Shown: positions 58,592-64,000 of the stretch, in pieces
How positions within the stretch are numbered: the first letter of the stretch is position 1
Layout of the letters: each line of letters opens with the position of its first letter
Source: UBA1876 sp003446665
GTDB taxonomy: Bacteria; Synergistota; Synergistia; Synergistales; Thermovirgaceae
Direction of reading: 5' to 3'
Length of the DNA: 64,000 bases
Assembly: GCA_040616305.1 (NCBI GenBank)
Contig: CP159918.1
Span: 620,001 to 684,000 of the forward strand
The notes under the pieces: generated by a model
The model's database searches: none
The model's input: only the letters and a program-made list of their open reading frames with translations
Told to the model about the DNA's origin: nothing
Position numbers and translations under genes: made by a program

Positions 58592-60190
58592 ATGGCCAAG
58601 TATGTGTTTGTCACTGGAGGAGTCGTTTCGTCCCTGGGTAAAGGGATTACCGCGGCGTCTTTGGGCGTTCTCCTTAAACGGCGGGGCTTCAGGGTCTCCA
58701 TCATCAAGATGGACCCATACATCAATGTCGATGCCGGTACGATGAATCCTTTTCAGCATGGAGAGGTCTTCGTCACCGACGACGGTTCCGAAACAGACCT
58801 TGACCTTGGGCATTACGAGCGCTTCATAGATGAATCGCTTTGTTCCGACAATTCGGTAACCACCGGGAAGATTTATTCCTCGGTAATTTCCAAGGAAAGG
58901 AGCGGGAAATACCTGGGAGCCACGGTCCAGGTGATTCCCCATGTCACGAACGAGATACAGGAGAGCATCCTCAAGGTCGACGACGACGTGGACATAGTTA
59001 TATCCGAGATCGGAGGAACCGTCGGCGACATAGAGGGACAGCCCTTTCTGGAGGCCATACGACAGTTGGCAAACCGCGTCGGCAGGGAAAACGTAGTCTA
59101 CTGTCACGTGACGCTTGTCCCTTATATAAAGGCCGCGGGAGAACTCAAGACGAAACCCACGCAGCACAGTGTGCACGAACTGCGCAGGATAGGCATCCAG
59201 CCGGACATTATAGTGTGCCGTTCCAGCAGTCCTCTGGGCAGTGACATCCGGGACAAGATAGCCCTTTTCTGCAGCGTCCCGAAAAAGGCCGTCATACAGG
59301 CGGTGGACGCGTCCACCATTTACGAAGTGCCCCTGCAGCTTTGCGAACAAAACTTCGACAGCCTGGTCATGGAGCGGCTCGGCCTTTCAGACCACGAGGA
59401 ACCCGAAATCTCCGACTGGCGGGATTTCGTGGAAGCTTACTCTAATCCCGAAAGAGAAATAGAAATCGCCATGGTAGGCAAGTATGTCAGCCACAAGGAT
59501 GCCTACCTCAGCGTCGTGGAGGCTCTAACGCATGCCGCGACAGGGCTCGGGTGCGGAATCAGGCTCCGTCATGTCGAGGCCGAGGAAGTGGAAAGACAGG
59601 GCGTCGAAAATATGCTTGGGGGCGCGCAGGGTATACTTGTACCAGGCGGGTTCGGTTCAAGGGGAACCGAGGGAAAGATAGAGGCTGCAAGATACGCCAG
59701 GGAAAAGAAAATCCCCTACTTCGGTCTTTGCATGGGCATGCAGATAGCCGTGGTGGAGTTTGCACGCAACGTATGCGGCATAGCGGCGGCCAACAGCCTG
59801 GAGTTCGACCCGGGAACCCCGAATCCCGTGATCCATCTCATGGACGAGCAGAAGAAAGTTACCGACAAGGGAGGCACCATGCGGCTCGGCCTTTATCCCT
59901 GCGAGTTGACCGAGGGCACCAGGGTGCGGGAAGCTTATGGTACGAAGCTGGTTCACGAACGTCACAGGCACCGTTACGAATTCAATAACGATTACAGAAA
60001 GCGCCTCGACGAAGCAGGACTCAAGACGGCGGGGATCTGTCCCGGACGGGACCTGGTGGAAATAGTAGAGCTTGAGGATCATCCATGGTTCGTGGGTGTT
60101 CAGTTTCACCCAGAGTTTCGGTCCCGGCCGGTGCGGCCCCATCCACTTTTCACGGCCTTTTTGGCCGCGGCTATGCAAAACGGATCTTGA
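58592..60190 (+). CDS. pyrG: CTP synthase
   Basis: Makes CTP from UTP, ATP and glutamine. Synthetase domain (residues 1 to about 265) with FVTGGVVSSLGKGITAASLG, KMDPYINVDAGTM and GGTVGDIEG; glutaminase domain (about 295-532) with PGGFGSRGTEGK, the nucleophile Cys380 (FGLCMGMQ) and the HPEF His-Glu pair. 532 residues, full length. gggaggag nine bases before the ATG. CTP is also needed by KdsB, but there is no direct operon link. Confidence 0.97.
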   Translation: MAKYVFVTGGVVSSLGKGITAASLGVLLKRRGFRVSIIKMDPYINVDAGTMNPFQHGEVFVTDDGSETDLDLGHYERFIDESLCSDNSVTTGKIYSSVISKERSGKYLGATVQVIPHVTNEIQESILKVDDDVDIVISEIGGTVGDIEGQPFLEAIRQLANRVGRENVVYCHVTLVPYIKAAGELKTKPTQHSVHELRRIGIQPDIIVCRSSSPLGSDIRDKIALFCSVPKKAVIQAVDASTIYEVPLQLCEQNFDSLVMERLGLSDHEEPEISDWRDFVEAYSNPEREIEIAMVGKYVSHKDAYLSVVEALTHAATGLGCGIRLRHVEAEEVERQGVENMLGGAQGILVPGGFGSRGTEGKIEAARYAREKKIPYFGLCMGMQIAVVEFARNVCGIAAANSLEFDPGTPNPVIHLMDEQKKVTDKGGTMRLGLYPCELTEGTRVREAYGTKLVHERHRHRYEFNNDYRKRLDEAGLKTAGICPGRDLVEIVELEDHPWFVGVQFHPEFRSRPVRPHPLFTAFLAAAMQNGS

Positions 60191-60209
60191 AACAGGGAGG
60201 CGAACTTCA

Positions 60210-61253
60210 ATGAAAAAGTGTGTGCTTTTGTTTCTGGCGTTTATGTTTTTGGCTGGTCCGACGGGTGCGCTTGCCCAGGATTTGGGTACTCCTCCTGTCG
60301 TGACCCAACAGAAGATAGAAATCGCGCTTTACGGCAGGGAGGCTTCAGGCGGGCTGGTGGAGCGCCTCGCCCGCGTCGAAAAGGATCTTTTCGGGCGTGA
60401 ACTCCCGGGCAGCCTTTCAGAACGATTGAACGGCCTGGAAAGCTTTATCATCGATGGTAGCCTGGGACAGCCGCCGATGGTTTTCAAGCTTGGCGTTTGC
60501 GAATGGTCTATAGGCCATGAGGTGTATTCCCAAAAGCCTGTGAGCACCCGTATTTCACAGCTTGAAAGGGTGCTGGAAGGAGCCGCCACGGAAGACAAGC
60601 CCCTTGCCATGCGTCTTGAGCGCCTGATATCCCTGCTTTTTCCCGATCAGATAAGTTGGGCGGAGATCCTGCTTCCGGCGAATTATGTTTTCAAGGTCTC
60701 TTTTGTAGATACCATCAGACCGGCGACGGCCAAAAAAGGCGACGAATTCCAGCTCAAGCTGGAGGAAAACCTCATCGTCGACGGCTACCTGGTGGCTCCG
60801 AAAGGGAGCCTGGTATTCGCGAAGGTAGAATCAGTTAAACAACCCAAAAGTTTTGGCAGACCCTCGGAGATAACTTTTGCCTTCGATTATCTGGACCCGT
60901 TGGGACCCGAAACGATACCGGTCTTTTTGGGAGATGCCTCGGTTACCAAGGCAAAAAGTGATGAAAGCGTGGCCGCTGCTATAGGTACAAGCCTCGTCGG
61001 AGTTGCCGCGCTTGGCCCTGCCGGACTTATCGGAGGTTTTTTCGTCAGGGGTGACGCCATAGACATTCCGGCCGGAACGCCCATCTTTCTTGAAACAGCA
61101 AAAGAGATGACCGTGCGGGCCTTCCCGGTGCCCGAAGGAATGCTGAAAAAGGTGCAGTCCGGCACCGATGGGTTACAGGTCGGGTCCTACACCGGTTCTG
61201 AAGAAGACGGCGTTTCAGCAGACATCGGCGATAAATGGGAGGAACTAAAATGA
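60210..61253 (+). CDS. Uncharacterised exported protein with short repeats
   Basis: Not recognised. Signal peptide MKKCVLLFLAFMFLAGPTGALA; mature part about 325 residues. Near the N-terminus there are two adjacent ~20-residue repeats (LYGREASGGLVERLARVE and LFGRELPGSLSERLNGLE) and a looser third around residue 110-135, probably helical hairpins. The second half (from about residue 150) is beta-rich, with AKKGDEFQLKLEENLIVDGYLVAPKGS, and a Gly/Ala-rich hydrophobic stretch near residue 255-275. Start ATG 60210 with agggagg upstream. It overlaps the next exported-protein gene (ATGA) and lies upstream of lptC-lptD. Confidence 0.82.
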   Translation: MKKCVLLFLAFMFLAGPTGALAQDLGTPPVVTQQKIEIALYGREASGGLVERLARVEKDLFGRELPGSLSERLNGLESFIIDGSLGQPPMVFKLGVCEWSIGHEVYSQKPVSTRISQLERVLEGAATEDKPLAMRLERLISLLFPDQISWAEILLPANYVFKVSFVDTIRPATAKKGDEFQLKLEENLIVDGYLVAPKGSLVFAKVESVKQPKSFGRPSEITFAFDYLDPLGPETIPVFLGDASVTKAKSDESVAAAIGTSLVGVAALGPAGLIGGFFVRGDAIDIPAGTPIFLETAKEMTVRAFPVPEGMLKKVQSGTDGLQVGSYTGSEEDGVSADIGDKWEELK

Positions 61254-61681
61254 TTAAAAAAATGCGCAAGACTATAGCGCTATGCGTTTTTGGTATATTC
61301 ATGGCCACCGGAGGAGCCCTTGCCTTCGAGCTTAAGGACCTTATAGGCGTAGTCGGCGGAGGTTTCCTTGTAGGGGCCCTGGCGGAACCCCTGAACGATT
61401 TCATCAACACCGTGACCTTCAACCGGGGGGTAGGGGCCGAGGAGTCCACGAAGGTGGTTCCCATCCTTACCGTTGGAAGCGGTACCGCCATAGGGGCGGC
61501 CCAGGTTTCGGGGCCGGCGGAACCGGTAGAGAATACAAAGGCCGTGGCCCAGCTGGAGGTGAAATTCAGGGACAGGTTCAGGGTCGAGATATTGATTCCA
61601 ATCGATTCAACCAACCCACTGAAACAGTTCCGTCGCGTCCAGCAGGTAGGACTTTCAGCCCTGATCGATTACAGACTTTAG
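61250..61681 (+). CDS. Uncharacterised small exported protein
   Basis: Not recognised. 143 residues, signal peptide MIKKMRKTIALCVFGIFMATGGALA, then a Gly/Leu-rich segment (IGVVGGGFLVGALAEPLNDFI) and a basic C-terminal half with alternating strands ending in LSALIDYRL. Start ATG 61250 overlaps the stop of the preceding gene; ggagg lies upstream. Probably works with the 60210 product in the envelope; it could be an outer-membrane-associated protein. Confidence 0.78.
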   Translation: MIKKMRKTIALCVFGIFMATGGALAFELKDLIGVVGGGFLVGALAEPLNDFINTVTFNRGVGAEESTKVVPILTVGSGTAIGAAQVSGPAEPVENTKAVAQLEVKFRDRFRVEILIPIDSTNPLKQFRRVQQVGLSALIDYRL

Positions 61682-61737
61682 CCGCGTGGCAGGTCTTGTC
61701 ATGTGGCAGCGGTCAGCCTGTTGAAAATGGAGGAACC

Positions 61738-61749
61738 ATGCCCTTATGA
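61738..61749 (+). other. Three-codon mini-ORF overlapping the lptC start
   Basis: ATG CCC TTA TGA (61738-61749) sits right after the best ribosome site (tggagg at 61728-61733), and its stop overlaps the lptC ATG at 61746 (ATGA). lptC has no other ribosome site. Translation of lptC may therefore depend on ribosomes that end the mini-ORF and restart. Confidence 0.4.
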
Positions 61750-62285
61750 ATCGGGGAAAATTATTGGCTGTGACGTTTGTGCTTCTGGCTCTGTTGTGGG
61801 GAGCGCTGATATACAGGGATATGGGCATGGATGAGGGAGGGCACAAGGAATACGGAACGCCTGAAGTCGTTCTGCGAGGGATTGACCTGGAGCGGGAGGT
61901 TTCAGGCGATGTGTGGGTGCTTCACTCGGAAAGGGCGGAGCGCTACGAGAGCCTGAACCGGCTCGAATCGATCGATGTAGTTCTCACCACCAAAGACGGG
62001 AAAATCTGGCTGATGGATGCTCCGGAGGGTACCGTAACCCACGATGCCGGGAAAATAGAATTGATCGACCCTTCAGGAAGGTCGAAAGATGAAATCAGGC
62101 CTGTTTTCTGGAAGGCTCCTCTGGCACGCTGGGACGGCGAAAAAGAGGCCTGGTTTTTCCCTGATGGTCTTCACCTCTGGAATGAAACCGTTGATGTCAG
62201 GGGTAATACCGGAACTATCCGCCCTGGTGGCGAAATGATTCTGGAAAAGGGAGTCGCCGTGTCATGGAAAAGACCGGAACGCTAA
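61746..62285 (+). CDS. lptC: LPS export protein LptC
   Basis: Periplasmic bridge component anchored in the inner membrane. One N-terminal span (LLAVTFVLLALLWGALIY), then a beta-jellyroll of the OstA/LptC type (ERAERYESLNRLESIDVVLTT, APEGTVTHDAGKIELID, GNTGTIRPGGEMILEKG). 179 residues, as E. coli LptC (191). It overlaps the LptD gene by 22 bp. The sequence is weakly conserved across the family, so the call rests on topology, length and position. Confidence 0.85.
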   Translation: MNRGKLLAVTFVLLALLWGALIYRDMGMDEGGHKEYGTPEVVLRGIDLEREVSGDVWVLHSERAERYESLNRLESIDVVLTTKDGKIWLMDAPEGTVTHDAGKIELIDPSGRSKDEIRPVFWKAPLARWDGEKEAWFFPDGLHLWNETVDVRGNTGTIRPGGEMILEKGVAVSWKRPER

Positions 62286-63940
62286 AAAAGCGCTCTTGCG
62301 TGTTCCTCTTCACTTTAATCCTTTTTGAGGTACTTTCGACCGCGTACACCTTTGCCGCCGAGGTATCCGAAGTTGTTCTCGAAGGGGACGAGGTCGTCTA
62401 CGAACAAAAAGAGGATGTAGCCTTCGCCGAGGGCAACGTCAGGCTCAAATACAAGGATATCCGCGTTTACGCCGACAGGGTGGTTTATAAAACCCTTGAG
62501 AACACAGTGGAGGCTTTCGGTGAAGGCAAGTCACAGGTTACCCTTATACAGGGCGCCCAGGAGCTTAAAGGATCCAGTCTTTTTTTTGACATGGTTTCCG
62601 GAAAAGGTGAACTCCGCGATGCCCATGGCAAATACCCGGCTGAACGCGGGTACGTATACGCCGACGACGGAACGGTCCGGACGATACAGGTTTCGAGCCT
62701 GGACGAGGAAAAATGGCTCCGCTCTCCGGTAAGGGAAGAAGTGATCGATGGAGACCGGGTCTACCGATGGCAGGATACGGCGCTAACGACCTGTTCAGAA
62801 GAAACTTCACATTATAGCCTGTTTTCCAGAAAGATAGTGGTTCTGCCGGGGTACCGAGCGATCGTGCAAAAGCCCAAACTCTATCTGAATGAAAATTATG
62901 TCTTGACATATCCCTTCGATTACATAATAGACCTTCGGGAAAAGGAGCCGGCTTCGCCGCTGGTTCCCTCCATCCTGTACGACAGCGACAAGGGTGTTGG
63001 CGTCATGTGGGGTAGCAACTTCGGAGCTTACCCCTTCACGGCTCGCTGGAAGGCCATCTACTGGAAGGAAGAAGACCTGGAGTCCTACCTTTCGATGGGA
63101 TACGCCCTTAACGAAGACCTGGGCGTCTATACTCACCTGGAGCGAAGCTGGGACTCCGAAAGAGACGAAAAACGTTTCCGTCCGCGCTATGGGGCTACCT
63201 ATGCCCTGGGCGAATGGCAAACCCGACTGGAGTGGGCCGAGGCGCAGACAGTGAATATCGAGAAGGCCCTTGGGGACACCTTCAAGGGAGTGCTCTGGAA
63301 ATCCCCGGAATTCACCTTGGAGTCTCCACGTTACCCGCTCCCGGGGGAAATAGGCAGCCTCGATTTTGTTGCCACATGGGGGTCCTATGAAGCCTTGTCG
63401 GTCAGCGGCAGAGAGACCTCCGCCGACCGTATCGCGGGCAGGGTCCGCCTTTCGGGCTCAACTAAAGTAGGGGATGTCACACCCTTCTGGTCAGCCAGTT
63501 ACTGGCACTACAGTTATGACAATGCTTCGGGGTCCGGGGCTGGACGCGATCTCCCGGATTCCCAGAAGAGGACCGACGTTGGTTTCGGCGTCCGGTGGCC
63601 CGTCGGGGATATCGAGATGGTGACGAGCTGGCGCCAGAGATGGGTCTATGGAGGGTCTCCCATGCAGTGGGACCGTTACTCCGACCAAAAGGACTTGTAT
63701 CAAGCTGTGACAGTGCCTCTTTTCAAGAACTGGAAATTTACCACGAGAGCCGGCTACAACGTTCGCACCGAGAACCTGGACGAAATGTATTACGCCCTCG
63801 TGTACGATAACGACTGCTGTTACAACATACAGATCAGGTTCAGGGACGACAGGTCCCGCTCCGACGACGACTGGGCGGAACTAAGGCTGGTTATCGACGC
63901 CTTCCCTTCACACCCTTTCTTTTTGGGAGGGCCGGATTAG
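62264..63940 (+). CDS. lptD: LPS-assembly protein LptD (short form with OstA domain)
   Basis: Signal peptide near residues 10-32, a periplasmic OstA/LptA-like jellyroll (about 33-145: VVLEGDEVVYEQKEDVAFAEGNV, ADRVVYKTLENTVEAFGEG) and a beta-barrel to residue 558. The Cys177 in ALTTCSEETSHY and the adjacent pair Cys518-Cys519 (DNDCCYN) match the LptD disulphide positions (C173 and C724-C725 in E. coli); a counterpart of the extreme N-terminal Cys is missing from the mature part. At 558 residues it is about 225 shorter than E. coli LptD. It places LPS in the outer leaflet together with LptE, which is not seen here. Confidence 0.88.
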   Translation: MEKTGTLKKRSCVFLFTLILFEVLSTAYTFAAEVSEVVLEGDEVVYEQKEDVAFAEGNVRLKYKDIRVYADRVVYKTLENTVEAFGEGKSQVTLIQGAQELKGSSLFFDMVSGKGELRDAHGKYPAERGYVYADDGTVRTIQVSSLDEEKWLRSPVREEVIDGDRVYRWQDTALTTCSEETSHYSLFSRKIVVLPGYRAIVQKPKLYLNENYVLTYPFDYIIDLREKEPASPLVPSILYDSDKGVGVMWGSNFGAYPFTARWKAIYWKEEDLESYLSMGYALNEDLGVYTHLERSWDSERDEKRFRPRYGATYALGEWQTRLEWAEAQTVNIEKALGDTFKGVLWKSPEFTLESPRYPLPGEIGSLDFVATWGSYEALSVSGRETSADRIAGRVRLSGSTKVGDVTPFWSASYWHYSYDNASGSGAGRDLPDSQKRTDVGFGVRWPVGDIEMVTSWRQRWVYGGSPMQWDRYSDQKDLYQAVTVPLFKNWKFTTRAGYNVRTENLDEMYYALVYDNDCCYNIQIRFRDDRSRSDDDWAELRLVIDAFPSHPFFLGGPD

Positions 63941-63993
63941 GGCTTTTTATCCCCTAGTCAGGTCATTCAGGATTCAAGGCTGGAGGGCTTTTT

Positions 63994-64000
63994 ATGAAAA
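63994..64000 (+). CDS. Start of a further gene (cut by window edge)
   Basis: ATGAAAA follows ggagggc with good spacing, 53 bases after lptD. Only two codons are visible, so nothing can be said about the product. Confidence 0.4.

Overview
The window is a dense, almost entirely plus-strand stretch of a diderm (LPS-bearing) anaerobe-type bacterium, most likely a member of the Synergistota. The reasons are: (i) a Firmicutes-like dprA-topA-trmFO-xerC-hslV-hslU-codY order sits next to a full lipid A/Kdo/heptose LPS locus; (ii) the outer-membrane porin carries an N-terminal SLH domain plus coiled coil (OmpM type) of the sort described in Synergistota and Negativicutes; (iii) LpxI is used rather than LpxH. 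Negativicutes is the main alternative; the assignment is by family knowledge and not by any search.

Layout. 1-8.4 kb: DNA processing, topoisomerase, tRNA methylation, XerC, HslUV protease and CodY. 8.4-12.2 kb: S1-domain protein, DUF501, Ppx/GppA-like, argH, then a tRNA-Lys/Glu/Thr operon with a clear promoter and terminator. 12.3-14.3 kb: a histidine phosphatase, a small sigma-70 factor and a one-TM protein. 14.3-35.4 kb: an uninterrupted, mostly overlapping run holding bamA, an unknown exported protein, lpxD, lpxC, fabZ, lpxA, kdsC, lptF/G, lpxI, lpxB, an lpxB paralogue, msbA, an lpxK fused to another LpxB-like domain, kdsB, kdsA, kdsD, waaA and a kdnB-kdnA pair. 35.4-48.3 kb: ELM1-family protein, glycosyltransferases, heptosyltransferases, an O-antigen-ligase-like protein, a decayed glycosyltransferase fragment and the complete ADP-heptose pathway (gmhB, gmhA, hldD, hldE). 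48.4-50.4 kb: SLH porin with a long leader. 50.5-57.8 kb: exported coiled-coil protein, pfkA, DUF4392, an ECF-S protein (the only convincing minus-strand gene), transaldolase, rho and a LysM/M23 peptidase. 57.8-58.5 kb: a non-coding tandem repeat array with covarying inverted repeats. 58.6-64 kb: pyrG, two exported unknowns, lptC, lptD and the first bases of another gene.

How it works together. The central 34 kb encodes nearly everything needed to build a lipid A-Kdo-heptose core and flip it (MsbA), with BamA at the head to insert barrels and LptC/LptD at the end of the window for export to the surface. KdnA/KdnB next to KdsB predict an 8-amino-Kdo sugar. Three LpxB-related glycosyltransferase-like domains in one locus suggest lipid A chemistry beyond the standard disaccharide. 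The most unusual non-coding element is the repeat array upstream of pyrG, whose stem arms change in a compensatory way from unit to unit.
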